A DNA stretch of 64,000 nt from Lactobacillus equicursoris DSM 19284 = JCM 14600 = CIP 110162. Its GTDB lineage: Bacteria > Bacillota > Bacilli > Lactobacillales > Lactobacillaceae. The stretch is from assembly GCF_001434815.1 (NCBI RefSeq), contig NZ_AZDU01000002.1:55742-119741 (forward strand). Reading direction: 5' to 3'. This document shows positions 42,591 through 53,251 of the stretch, piece after piece. A program made the position numbers and the translations under genes. How positions within the stretch are numbered: position 1 is the first letter of the stretch; every line of letters begins with the position of its first letter. The notes beneath the pieces were generated by a model that had not been told where the DNA came from, searched no databases, and saw only the letters and a program-made list of their open reading frames with translations.

Positions 42591-43583
42591 CTACTTGCTA
42601 AATTCAGCCTTAAATGCCGAAATCAAGTCTTCAGTCAAAATCTTGTCAATCTGCTTAACGGCATAGTAAACCGCCCGGGCATCAGAGCGGCCATGCTGCT
42701 TGACAACAGGTGAGTTAACTCCGAGTAAAACAGCCCCGCCGTATTTGGCCGTGTCAAAGCGGCTAGCAACAGTCTTTAAGGCATCCTTGGCTAAAAGCGC
42801 CCCAAGCTTGGCCTTCACGCCGTTGTTCAGGAGGCCATCCTTTAAGAGGTGGATGATGACGCTAGCCGTGCCTTCGATACTCTTTAAGACGGCATTACCG
42901 GTAAAGCCGTCAGTCACCACGACATCTGCCTTGCCAGTTAAAAGCTCGTGTCCTTCGATGTTGCCGGTAAAGTTCAGCTTGCTGTCTTTGAGCAACTGGT
43001 AGACCGCCTTATGGAGGTCATCACCCTTGTCATATTCAGCACCGTTGTTGAGTAAAGCCACGCGCGGGTTCCTCACGTTACGAACCTTTTCGGCATAGTA
43101 AGCTGCCATTTCTGCCCATTGCACTAGGTATTCTGGCTTACTGGTGGCGTTAGCCCCAACATCGATGATGTTGAAGCCATCATCGGAAGATTGAACCGGC
43201 ATGGTTGGCATTAAGCCTGGCCGCGCCACGCCCTTGATCCGGCCAATGATAAAGATGCCGCAAGAAAGCAGCGCCCCCGTGTTGCCTAATGAAAGCAATG
43301 CATCTGCCTTGCCTTCCTTGACCCAGTTAGCCGCAACCACCATGGAAGAATTTTTCTTGGACCGCATGGCCTTAACTGGCTCATCTTCGTCCAGGATCAC
43401 TTCCGTTGTAGCCACGATTTCAATTTGCGGATCGTCTTGAGGCAAAAGTTCCTTTAACTGAGCTTCATCGCCAAAAAGGATAAATTGATCTTCTGGCAAC
43501 TCTGCTTTTGCCTTTAAGACGGCATCAACGATTGCCTTTGGCGCGTTTTCCCCGCCCATGGCATCAATCGCAATTCTTTTCAT
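42591..43583 (-). CDS. plsX: Phosphate acyltransferase PlsX
   Basis: Makes acyl-phosphate from acyl-ACP for PlsY. The N-terminus MKRIAIDAMGGENAPKAIVDAV and GNTGALLSCGIFIIGRIKGVARP are diagnostic. The canonical ATG at 43583 is used rather than an in-frame TTG at 43595, giving 330 residues. fapR, usually just upstream in Bacillus, is absent. It lies 24 bases after recG. Confidence 0.96.
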   Translation of the reverse strand: MKRIAIDAMGGENAPKAIVDAVLKAKAELPEDQFILFGDEAQLKELLPQDDPQIEIVATTEVILDEDEPVKAMRSKKNSSMVVAANWVKEGKADALLSLGNTGALLSCGIFIIGRIKGVARPGLMPTMPVQSSDDGFNIIDVGANATSKPEYLVQWAEMAAYYAEKVRNVRNPRVALLNNGAEYDKGDDLHKAVYQLLKDSKLNFTGNIEGHELLTGKADVVVTDGFTGNAVLKSIEGTASVIIHLLKDGLLNNGVKAKLGALLAKDALKTVASRFDTAKYGGAVLLGVNSPVVKQHGRSDARAVYYAVKQIDKILTEDLISAFKAEFSK

Positions 43584-43607
43584 TTCTTGTCTCAATTTCT
43601 TTCTAGA

Positions 43608-45646
<2,039 letters not shown>

Positions 45647-45647
<1 letters not shown>

Positions 45648-47311
45648 TATTCTACCGATACCAAGAAGTTGTAAACTGGTTGACCACCATCGTGGATTTC
45701 AAATTCGAAGTCGTCATCTTCATGGCTGCCTTCTAATTGGTCAACAACGGCTTGAGCTTCATCCTTAGTAGCGTCGCTGCCGTACATCACCGTGATGATT
45801 TCAGAGTCTTCGTCAACCATCTTTTCGGTCATTTGGACAGTAGCAGCGATTGGGTCTGCGTTATCAACGACGATAGTCCCGTCCACGATCCCAATAAAGT
45901 GACCCTTATGGATTTCGATGCCATTGATTTCCGTGTCACGGGTTGCGCGGGTTACTTCACCAGACTTAACTGAATCCAATTCATCAGTCATAGCTTCCAC
46001 GTTTTCGTCGACGCTAGCGTCTGGGTTGAAGGCCAACATTGCTGTCAGACCTTGTTGAATGGTCTTGGATGGCACGATCCCGACTGGAATTTCAGCAACT
46101 TCAGCTGCTTGCTTAGCAGACATGATAATGTTGCCGTTGTTTGGCAAGATGATGGCTTGCTTTGCACCAGACTTGCTGATGGCATCCATGATGTCTTGGG
46201 TTGATGGGTTCATGGTTTGCCCACCAGAGATGATCCGGTTGACCCCTTCGCTTTCAAAGAGCTTGCGGACACCGTTACCAGACGCAACAGCGATTACGGC
46301 AAAATCAACGCTTTCTTGTTGTTCTTGCTCGTTTTCAACGATCGTTTCGTGTTGAATCCGCATGTTGTCAATCTTGATCTTGCCGATTTGACCAAATTGG
46401 GAGCCGTATAAGAAGACCTTGCCAGGGAATTCGGTGTGAACGTGCACCTTTGCAATTTCCCCATCAGAAACGGCCAACAGGGAGTCTCCAAGTTCTGACA
46501 AGTAATTTCTGAATTCTTCCAGGTCAAATGGCTTCTTGCCAGGAACGTCAGCCTTTAAGTCCACCATGATTTCCGTGCAGTAACCGTTGGCGATATCGCT
46601 GGTTGCGAGTTGCCCTTGCACTGCTTGGTGATGGGTGGCATTGATCAAGGCGTTCATGTCATCTGAGTCAGGAACGTACTTGTCGTCAAAGTTTTCACCC
46701 AACAGACCTTCCAAGAAGCCTTCATAAATGAAGACCAAGCCTTGACCACCAGAGTCAACAACGCCGACTTGCTTCAAAACAGGAAGCAGGTCTGGGGTCG
46801 TCTTCAAGGCTTCCTTAGCCCCTTCAACGATGGCTTGCATTACTTCTTCTACGTCACTAGTTTCGTTAGCCTTGTTAGCACCTGCTTGGGCCCCGACGCG
46901 GGCTACAGTCAAAATAGTCCCTTCGACCGGCTTCATCACAGCCTTGTAGGCAGTAGCTACACCATTGCTAAAGGCGTTAGCCAGTTCTTGAGCGTTAAGG
47001 GTAGTCTTGCCTTGAGTAGCCTTGTAAAAGCCGCGGAAGAGCTGAGAGGTAATCACGCCGCTGTTGCCGCGCGCGCCCATCAGCATCCCCTTAGCCAAGC
47101 TCTCAGTCAAGTCGCCGACACTGCTGCTGAGATTTTCGGAAACAGCCTTAGCGCCGCTTTCCATGGTCAGATTCATATTCGTACCAGTGTCACCGTCAGG
47201 AACTGGGAAAACATTTAGATCATTAACGAATTGCACATTCTTGCTCATTCTGTGAGAAGCAATTCGCACCATGTCTCTAAATTCTTTACTGCTAATTTCA
47301 CTTAAAACCAA
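45647..47311 (-). CDS. fakA: Fatty acid kinase catalytic subunit FakA (DAK2/DhaL domain)
   Basis: Phosphorylates exogenous fatty acids bound to FakB, feeding PlsX/PlsY. The N-terminal DhaL-type ATP-binding domain has NVFPVPDGDTGTNMNLTM; the middle and C-terminal domains (ISGGQTMNPSTQDIMDAI; NNGNIIMSAKQAAEVA) match the YloV family. It is 554 residues. The probable start is TTG at 47311, with GGAGG eight bases upstream; it lies 19 bases after asp23. Grouping with plsX and acpP suggests phospholipid supply as the common theme. Confidence 0.95.
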
Positions 47312-47330
47312 TATTGAATCCTCCGCTTGA

Positions 47331-47693
47331 TTAGTCGTCGAGCACCTTGACGCCTTGAACGATTACGTTAACCGCCTTGGTATCAATGCCCAATTGACTT
47401 CTTAAGTTATATTTGACACTGTCTTGTACATTACGACTAACTTCAGAAATTTTCAAGCCATAACCCACAATAATATAGACATCAACAGTCACTTGATTGT
47501 CTTCGGATTTAACTACAACGCCACGCTTGTAGTTTGCCCGGCTTAAAATGCTGTCTACACCGTCTCTAAGGGCATTCTTGGATGCCATACCGACAACGCC
47601 ATAGTTAGACGTAGCTGCACCACCAACAACAGTTGCAATTACACCGTTTGAAATATCAATCAAACCATACTTTGTTTTGATTTTAACAGCCAT
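47331..47693 (-). CDS. Asp23/Gls24 family envelope stress protein (YloU-like)
   Basis: Small protein (120 residues) of the DUF322 family; relatives associate with the membrane and respond to alkaline or envelope stress. The motif region IDISNGVIATVVGGAATSNYGVVGMASK and the C-terminal RSQLGIDTKAVNVIVQGVKV are typical. The ATG at 47693 has GGAGG six bases upstream and replaces longer in-frame possibilities. It is the first gene of the asp23-fakA-recG-plsX-acpP series and diverges from rpmB. Confidence 0.94.
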   Translation of the reverse strand: MAVKIKTKYGLIDISNGVIATVVGGAATSNYGVVGMASKNALRDGVDSILSRANYKRGVVVKSEDNQVTVDVYIIVGYGLKISEVSRNVQDSVKYNLRSQLGIDTKAVNVIVQGVKVLDD

Positions 47694-47728
47694 GTTCATC
47701 CTCCGTCTTATTTCCAATATACATCTTT

Positions 47729-47756
47729 ATTTTAACATAACGAACTTGAAAGCTAA
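47729..47756 (-). promoter_or_regulatory. Candidate promoter of asp23-fakA-recG
   Basis: On the minus strand TAAAAT (47729-47734) with a weak TTAGCT (47751-47756) at 16 bases. Confidence 0.35.
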
Positions 47757-47799
47757 CACTTTCAGATTTATTTTCGTAAAATAGTTTTGAAATTTTAGA

Positions 47800-47828
47800 T
47801 TGAAAAGTACTCGAGTTTATGGTAAAGT
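47800..47828 (+). promoter_or_regulatory. Promoter of rpmB
   Basis: TTGAAA (47800-47805), 17-base spacer, TAAAGT (47823-47828), 39 bases before the ATG. Confidence 0.63.
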
Positions 47829-47867
47829 CTAATAGTATGACAAAACATGTAAAGGGGGTTTAGCAGC

Positions 47868-48053
47868 ATGGCAAAAGATTTCGTAACCGGTAAGAAGACC
47901 ACTTTTGGTAACACGCGTTCACACTCATTGAACTCATCACGTCGTTCTTGGAAGCCAAACCTTCAAAAAGTTCGCATTCTTGTAAACGGCAAGCCTAAGC
48001 GCGTTTGGGTTTCAACTAAGACTTTGAAGTCTGGTAAAGTTACCCGTGTCTAG
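47868..48053 (+). CDS. rpmB: 50S ribosomal protein L28
   Basis: Small basic ribosomal protein, 61 residues. The sequence [21 protein letters not shown] and [17 protein letters not shown] are typical; the Cys pairs of zinc-binding L28 forms are absent (Cys-minus variant). AAAGGGGG precedes the ATG. It is monocistronic, divergent from asp23, as in Bacillus. Confidence 0.97.
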   Translation: MAKDFVTGKKTTFGNTRSHSLNSSRRSWKPNLQKVRILVNGKPKRVWVSTKTLKSGKVTRV

Positions 48054-48060
48054 TGACTAA

Positions 48061-48100
48061 AAAAGCTCGTTAGATCTTTGATCTGGCGAGTTTTCTTTTT
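48061..48100 (+). terminator. Terminator of rpmB
   Basis: Interrupted stem: AAAAGCTCG and AGATC pair with GATCT and CGAGTTTT around a TTT loop, followed by CTTTTT. Confidence 0.85.
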
Positions 48101-48123
48101 GGAAAAAATTTAAGTAAAACGAT

Positions 48124-48147
48124 TTTGTGCATCAGTTTGTGCATCAA
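48124..48147 (+). repeat. 12-bp tandem direct repeat
   Basis: TTTGTGCATCAG (48124-48135) is followed at once by TTTGTGCATCAA (48136-48147), between the rpmB terminator and the terminator of the surface protein gene. No function is apparent. Confidence 0.8.
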
Positions 48148-48152
48148 GATAT

Positions 48153-48190
48153 AAAAGTCCTTGTTCCAGAATGGAACGAGGACTTTTTTT
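48153..48190. terminator. Terminator downstream of the surface protein gene
   Basis: A 15-base stem (48153-48167 with 48173-48187) with one mismatch and a five-base loop; T-runs on both strands, so it may act in either direction. Confidence 0.88.
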
Positions 48191-48198
48191 GCTACAAA

Positions 48199-51100
48199 CT
48201 ATTTCTTTTTACTTTTAGACTTTTTAACTGTCTTTTTCGTACTCTTCTTAACTGCTTTCTTGGTCTTTTTAGTCGACTTCTTGGCAACTTTCTTTACTGG
48301 CTTTTTAGTGACCTTCTTTTTGCTAGTCTTTTTAGTCGACTTCTTAGCAACTTTCTTTACTGGCTTCTTAGTGACCTTCTTTTTGCTGGTCTTTTTAGTC
48401 GACTTTTTCTTAGTCGTTTTCTTTTTAGACTTAGTCTTAGTAGTCTTCTTGGACTTGGCTGACTTGGTCTTGATTTGCTTGGCAGTCTTGTTGACGATGC
48501 CAGCAACCTTGGCCCGCTTCTTAGCGGTAGCAACGGCCTTGTCAGCCTTGGCCTTAGCTGCTTTCGCCGTTTTCAAGGCCTTCGCAGTCTTAGCAGCCTT
48601 AGACTTAGCAGACTTAAGAGTAGCTTCTGCCTTGGCCAAAGCAGTTTGAGCACTAGTCAAAGCGGCTTGAGCTGCTTGAGCAGCAGTCAGGTTGGCGTTT
48701 GCCGTCTTTTGGTCAGCTTGGGCATTTGCCAAAGTTTCTTGCTTAGAAGCTAAGTCAGCCTTAGCACTATCGGCCGTCTTTTGGAGTTCAGCCAACTTGG
48801 CTTGAGCGGCGGACAATTCCTTGTTAACGGCAGCTAGCGCTGCTTTCTTAGGAGCGGCAGTCTTTTCTACAGCAGCCAAAGCAGAATCGGCAGAAGCCTT
48901 TTCACTGTCAGCAGTCTTTTGCGCTTGTTCGGCACTGCTTAAAGCGGAATTTGCCTTAGACAATTCGGCTTGAGCTGAAGCAGCTCGGTTCTTAAGTTCA
49001 GTCAACTTAGCAGACAAGGCGTTAGCTTCACTCGTCACCTTGCTCAAATGGTCCTGAGCTGACTTCAAGGCTGCTTGAGAGTTGCTTGCGTCCTTGGTCA
49101 GAGCCTCCAAAGTCTTTTCTTGAGCTGACAAGTTGGCGTTGGCACTGTTCAGTGCCTTAGATTTTTCAGCGTATTGAGCGGTTGCCGCAGCCAATTTAGC
49201 TTCAGCTGATTTGAGGGCAGATGCAGCAGAAGCTTGCTTATTTTTAGCAGCAGTCAAAGCAGTAGCGGCATTAGTCTTGGCAGTGGTCGCTGCTGAAGCT
49301 GCACTTTGCGCCTTGGTCAAAGCAGTTGCCTTAGCGGATTGGTTATTTTTAGCATTAGCTAAAGCAGTATTAGCAGCGTCCAAGACGCTCTTAGCTGAAC
49401 TGTAGGCATTTACCTTAGTGTTGTAGTCTGCTTGAGCTGAGGCTAAGGCAGTATTAGCATTATCCAGATTTGCTTTTAGAGTTGTCAAGTTGTAGGTACT
49501 TGCCAAACTTTGCGTACCTTGCTTGCTTTGCCAAGTGGAGGCATTGGTTACTGGACTTGGGTAAATGGTGTAATAGCCGTCTGCATCAGGGCCGACTTCG
49601 GTTTCTTGCCCATTTGGAACCACTATTAAGTGGAATTGTTCTGTATTACCAAAGTAGCCGTCTAATTCTGCAGTATTTGTGCCTAAACCAAAGTATGTCG
49701 TCATGTTTGAACCTGCATTTGAATATCTTTGTGCATCCAAACCTAACAAACTAACTGCATGACCATAATCTGAGTCCGCATCCTGATAAAGCATACTGTT
49801 TACTGCTTTAAAAATATCTGCCTTAACAGCATATAAACTACTTACATTTTTCGCAGGAGCACTAGTAAAAAGATTTTCAATGCCTTGACCCGAATCTGGT
49901 ACTATTAGACCATAATCCTTGGCTACACTGTTTACGGCATCATTATCATGACCGTTTTCAAAAGAATTCCACTTATCATTGGCGTACTTCTTAGCAATTT
50001 CACCAGCTGCTGCCATCGCACCCTTTGACACGGAAGCCTTGCCCGCATATTGAACCATGCCAAAGCTTTCTCGAGCGGAATTGATCAAGGCTGCTGCATA
50101 CTGACTGAGTTCAGTTTGTTGTTCAGCAGTCAAATTGTTTAAATCAACCTTTACTTGCTGATCAGCATCCTTGCCAAGGTATTGGCTCAAGTTAGCACCA
50201 TTGGCAATAGCTTTTGCCCACGCAGTTTTTGCTTGATTCATCGCCTCCAAATTGGCACTTGTGCTGCTCTTGTAGTATGCTCTCTCAGCTTCAGCATACT
50301 TTTGCGTTGCCGCCTTGATTTCCGCATTAGCGTTAATCGTTGGGTAAGTATCATAGGCTTGTTGAGCCGCCTTTTGAGCTGCTTGGCTATTGTTCAGCTT
50401 GCTTTGGGCTTGGTCATAAGCAGACTTTGCTGAGTTGTAGGCAGTTTGAGCAGAATTTGCCTTCTGCTGGTCGCTATTGACTTCACTATCAGCCGCGTTC
50501 TTGGCGTTTTGGGCAGAAGTAAGAGCAGCTGCGGTTTGACTTGCCTTAGCGGTTGCCCGGTTTAAGGCATTTTCTGCGTCCTTTTCGGCGTTATTAGCGT
50601 TATTAGCCGCTTTTTCCGCATTGTTCTTGTCATTTTGCGCACCAGATAGGTTAACGTCATTCAAAGCCTTTTGTGCGGCACTTTGCGCATTCTTGGCATC
50701 AGCTACCGTCTTTTCCTGATCGCTCTTCTTGCTATTAGCATTATTGCTTGCCGCTTGTGCACTGTTTACGGCGCTTTGGGCACTATCTTTTTCCTTGTTT
50801 TTAGCCGTTAATTGGTCATTGGTGTCAGAAACCTGTTGGCTAGCACTATTAGCTGCCTTTTGAGATGCCTCTTGCTTAGCCTTAGCATCGCTGGCAGTCT
50901 TTGCTGCCTGGCTGGCCTTGTCGCTAGCTGCTTTAGCCTTGCTCTCAGCAGCTGTCAAGCCAGTCTTGTCGACTTCTGCTTGCGCACTCTTTTGCTTAGT
51001 TTGAGCTGTCGTTACTTGCCCTTGCTGGTCGCTAGCTGCCTTAGCCGCTTGATCAGCAGTCGTTTGTGCACTGTTTTCGGCATCTTGTGCTGCCGTTACT

Positions 51101-51438
51101 TGGCTATTAGCGGTATTGACCTTGTTTTGAGCAGCGTCAACTGGATTGGCATCTGCTGCAGTTTGGGCATCTGCGACCTTTTGGCCAGCGGTGTTGACAG
51201 CATTTTGCGCCGTCTTCACAGCCTTATTGGCCGCTTTATTGGCTTTGTCCGCCTTGGCTACTTGCTTTTGCGCTGCTTTTTGCTTATTTTGCGCCGTCGT
51301 CAGTTGACTGGCTGGCTTCTTAGCCTTGGTGGTCGTGGCTGCTTGCACCTTTTCCGGCTTTTGCTGGCTAAAGCTAACGGCTGCCACCCCGGCAGTGGCG
51401 ACAATTGCTAGATCCTTGAGTTTTTTCCAACGATCCAT
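48199..51438 (-). CDS. SEC10/PgrA-type coiled-coil surface protein with polylysine tail
   Basis: Secreted protein of 1079 residues. A signal-like N-terminus (KDLAIVATAGVAAVSF) ends near VQAAT. Ala/Gln/Lys-rich coiled coil fills residues 45-410. A globular domain of about 415-630 (LTAEQQTELSQYAAALINSARESFG, then GAMAAAGEIAKKYANDKWN, GHDNDAVNSVAKDYG) matches the SEC10/PgrA surface-exclusion domain, a CAP-fold relative. A second coiled coil follows to about 980, then a strongly basic tail of about 90 residues rich in KKSTKK and KKPVKK units. No LPXTG motif is present; the tail may bind teichoic acid or other anionic polymers (inference). AGGAGG precedes the ATG. Role in adhesion or aggregation is possible. 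Confidence 0.87.
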   Translation of the reverse strand: MDRWKKLKDLAIVATAGVAAVSFSQQKPEKVQAATTTKAKKPASQLTTAQNKQKAAQKQVAKADKANKAANKAVKTAQNAVNTAGQKVADAQTAADANPVDAAQNKVNTANSQVTAAQDAENSAQTTADQAAKAASDQQGQVTTAQTKQKSAQAEVDKTGLTAAESKAKAASDKASQAAKTASDAKAKQEASQKAANSASQQVSDTNDQLTAKNKEKDSAQSAVNSAQAASNNANSKKSDQEKTVADAKNAQSAAQKALNDVNLSGAQNDKNNAEKAANNANNAEKDAENALNRATAKASQTAAALTSAQNAKNAADSEVNSDQQKANSAQTAYNSAKSAYDQAQSKLNNSQAAQKAAQQAYDTYPTINANAEIKAATQKYAEAERAYYKSSTSANLEAMNQAKTAWAKAIANGANLSQYLGKDADQQVKVDLNNLTAEQQTELSQYAAALINSARESFGMVQYAGKASVSKGAMAAAGEIAKKYANDKWNSFENGHDNDAVNSVAKDYGLIVPDSGQGIENLFTSAPAKNVSSLYAVKADIFKAVNSMLYQDADSDYGHAVSLLGLDAQRYSNAGSNMTTYFGLGTNTAELDGYFGNTEQFHLIVVPNGQETEVGPDADGYYTIYPSPVTNASTWQSKQGTQSLASTYNLTTLKANLDNANTALASAQADYNTKVNAYSSAKSVLDAANTALANAKNNQSAKATALTKAQSAASAATTAKTNAATALTAAKNKQASAASALKSAEAKLAAATAQYAEKSKALNSANANLSAQEKTLEALTKDASNSQAALKSAQDHLSKVTSEANALSAKLTELKNRAASAQAELSKANSALSSAEQAQKTADSEKASADSALAAVEKTAAPKKAALAAVNKELSAAQAKLAELQKTADSAKADLASKQETLANAQADQKTANANLTAAQAAQAALTSAQTALAKAEATLKSAKSKAAKTAKALKTAKAAKAKADKAVATAKKRAKVAGIVNKTAKQIKTKSAKSKKTTKTKSKKKTTKKKSTKKTSKKKVTKKPVKKVAKKSTKKTSKKKVTKKPVKKVAKKSTKKTKKAVKKSTKKTVKKSKSKKK
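48271..48396 (-). repeat. 63-bp tandem repeat coding the Lys-rich tail
   Basis: Two nearly identical units, 48271-48333 and 48334-48396, each encode 21 residues of the pattern KKSTKKTSKKKVTKKPVKKVA; a partial third unit follows. In-frame length variation between strains is expected. Confidence 0.88.
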
Positions 51439-51544
51439 AATTTCCTCCTATTTTTAAACACAGCAGTTATTTATCCTTTAAGTTTATTGTATTCTTAAAG
51501 ACTGAATTGATCAATTAATTGTTTAGGCGCAATAAGTAATCAGT

Positions 51545-51572
51545 ATTTTATATATAGAATTCCTTTTGTAAA
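51545..51572 (-). promoter_or_regulatory. Promoter of the surface protein gene
   Basis: On the minus strand TTTACA (51567-51572), 16-base spacer, TAAAAT (51545-51550), leaving a leader of about 100 AT-rich bases. Confidence 0.58.
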
Positions 51573-51606
51573 CAATATGTATAGCCTTACTTATACCCCA
51601 TACCAA

Positions 51607-51634
51607 AGAAAAAAGCGCACCAAACGGTACGCTT
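51607..51634 (-). terminator. Terminator of thiN (end of prkC operon)
   Basis: On the minus strand AAGCGTACC (51626-51634), four-base loop, GGTGCGCTT (51613-51621, one G-U pair) and TTTTTT. Confidence 0.87.
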
Positions 51635-51638
51635 AATC

Positions 51639-52328
51639 TTAATCATTCACATTGTCGAATCTTACCAGGTCTTTCGAGTATAAAATCGCCACGATTCCGC
51701 TCTCTAATTTCAAGGTAAAAGTATCCTGGTCTGGTAAAAATTCGTTGGAGGTAAAGGAGCGAATGTAGTCGCCGCTGTAAGGCGCAAGTTCATATAATGC
51801 CCCTGTGATTGCTAAATTTTTGACCGGAGTCAGGCAGGTCACGCCAAAATAGTCATAGTCCTGCTTTTGAATCTGGTATTGACCAGCTGACCGGTAAAAA
51901 AGCAGGTTCTGCTTGTCCACCAAGTAAAGCTGGTTGGCATATTGGCGAAGGTCAGGATTGAGAATGCCAAAGAAGTTGATCATGGCATGGTCCAGTCGCC
52001 CGCCTGTAGCCCCATAAACAAATAATTTATCTACCAAGTAGTCTTTAAAGGCAATGGCCAGCATCAGCTCAGAGTCTGTCCAGTCTTTTTTAGGAACGGA
52101 ATAGCGGACATCCCCAACCGTGTTTTCCACCCAGCCAAGTTCCTCGGCCTTGAGGGAGTCAAAATCGCCGATCGCCACATCGGGTCTAATCCCCAGCTCT
52201 AGCAAAAAGAGGGCGCCCCGGTCTACCCCGATAATTAAGTCGCCAGCTTTTTGCGCAGAAACAAACCGCTCTTTAATGTCCTGGGGCCAATCTTCCTTTG
52301 GTCCACCTAACAATACATATGCATCCAT
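51639..52328 (-). CDS. thiN: Thiamine pyrophosphokinase
   Basis: Converts salvaged thiamine to thiamine diphosphate. The N-terminus DAYVLLGGPKEDWP, the GVDRGALFLLELGIRPDVAIGDFDSL segment and ATGGRLDHAMINF are diagnostic. The ATG at 52328 is chosen (AGGAAA about eight bases before it) over one at 52346; the product is 229 residues. It lies 29 bases after rsgA; rpe, normally between them, is absent. Confidence 0.95.
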   Translation of the reverse strand: MDAYVLLGGPKEDWPQDIKERFVSAQKAGDLIIGVDRGALFLLELGIRPDVAIGDFDSLKAEELGWVENTVGDVRYSVPKKDWTDSELMLAIAFKDYLVDKLFVYGATGGRLDHAMINFFGILNPDLRQYANQLYLVDKQNLLFYRSAGQYQIQKQDYDYFGVTCLTPVKNLAITGALYELAPYSGDYIRSFTSNEFLPDQDTFTLKLESGIVAILYSKDLVRFDNVND

Positions 52329-52357
52329 TTTTCTTTTTTCCTGCATCCCTTACCACA

Positions 52358-53251
52358 TTATTTCAAATATTCCGGAATTCGCCCTTCTTCAATTTCCGTC
52401 CGCATGGCCAAATAGTCATCATATCGGAACTGGGCGATCTTGCCTTTTTTTAAGGCATCCTTGACCGCGCACTTAGGCTCGTGCAGGTGCTGGCAGCCCC
52501 GAAACTTGCAGCCAGAGCTGAGTGCCTTGAATTCTCTGAAATAACTCGCTAAATCGGTCAATTTGATCGGTGTCAGGTCAATTGATGAAAAGCCTGGCGT
52601 ATCGGCCAAGAAACCCTCGCCTAACTTAAACAGGGTCACCTTTCTGGTCGTGTGCTTGCCTCGGTTTAAACTAGTCGAAATCGCCCCAGTTTCTTGCTGG
52701 GCGTCCTCTTTGATAAAATTGAGCAAAGTCGACTTGCCGGCACCAGATTGGCCTGCCAGGGTCCAAATGTCTTCTGGGCCAATCTTGCCCGGCAACTCTT
52801 CAGCCAATTTCGCCCGGTCCAAATAAACCGGATAGCCGATTTGCTGGTAATAGGCTAACTGGTCTTTAACTTCTTTGAGCTTCTCTTCGCCTAAAAGGTC
52901 GCTTTTTGACAGGTAAATTGTCACCTGCACCCCCTGCCAAGAGAAGAAGGTTAAAAAACGGTCTAAGAGCTGCACGGAAAAGTCTGGCTCAACCGCCGAA
53001 ATTACCAAAAGAACGTGGCTGACGTTAGCGACAGCTGGCCGGCCAATGCGATTTTTTCTTGGCAAGATGCTCACCAAATAAGCCAGTCCCTGTTCGTCTA
53101 GCTTCACCTTCACCCGGTCGCCAACCTGGGGCTTTTCCTTGGTCTTGCGAAAGGCCCCCTTGGCCCGGGTCCGCACCAGCCCTGCTGGCGTTTCTACGTC
53201 ATAGTAGCCTGCAATCAGCGATACCACGACGCCTTCAACTAATTCCGGCAT
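52358..53251 (-). CDS. rsgA: Ribosome small-subunit-dependent GTPase RsgA
   Basis: Late 30S assembly GTPase. An N-terminal OB domain is followed by a circularly permuted GTPase domain (order YLSKSD, then [12 protein letters not shown], then [12 protein letters not shown]) and a zinc-binding C-terminal helical domain with [18 protein letters not shown]. It is 297 residues. It starts directly after the prkC stop codon. Confidence 0.97.
   Translation of the reverse strand: MPELVEGVVVSLIAGYYDVETPAGLVRTRAKGAFRKTKEKPQVGDRVKVKLDEQGLAYLVSILPRKNRIGRPAVANVSHVLLVISAVEPDFSVQLLDRFLTFFSWQGVQVTIYLSKSDLLGEEKLKEVKDQLAYYQQIGYPVYLDRAKLAEELPGKIGPEDIWTLAGQSGAGKSTLLNFIKEDAQQETGAISTSLNRGKHTTRKVTLFKLGEGFLADTPGFSSIDLTPIKLTDLASYFREFKALSSGCKFRGCQHLHEPKCAVKDALKKGKIAQFRYDDYLAMRTEIEEGRIPEYLK

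Noticed and set aside
48271..48396. Regular repeats considered as a CRISPR array
   Set aside because: The 63-bp period is continuous without unique spacers and encodes the protein tail in frame.
48161..48649. Hydrophobic Phe/Leu/Val-rich plus-strand frame that looks like a membrane protein
   Set aside because: It is the complement of the Lys-rich tail repeats of the surface protein; the hydrophobicity is a reading-frame artefact.
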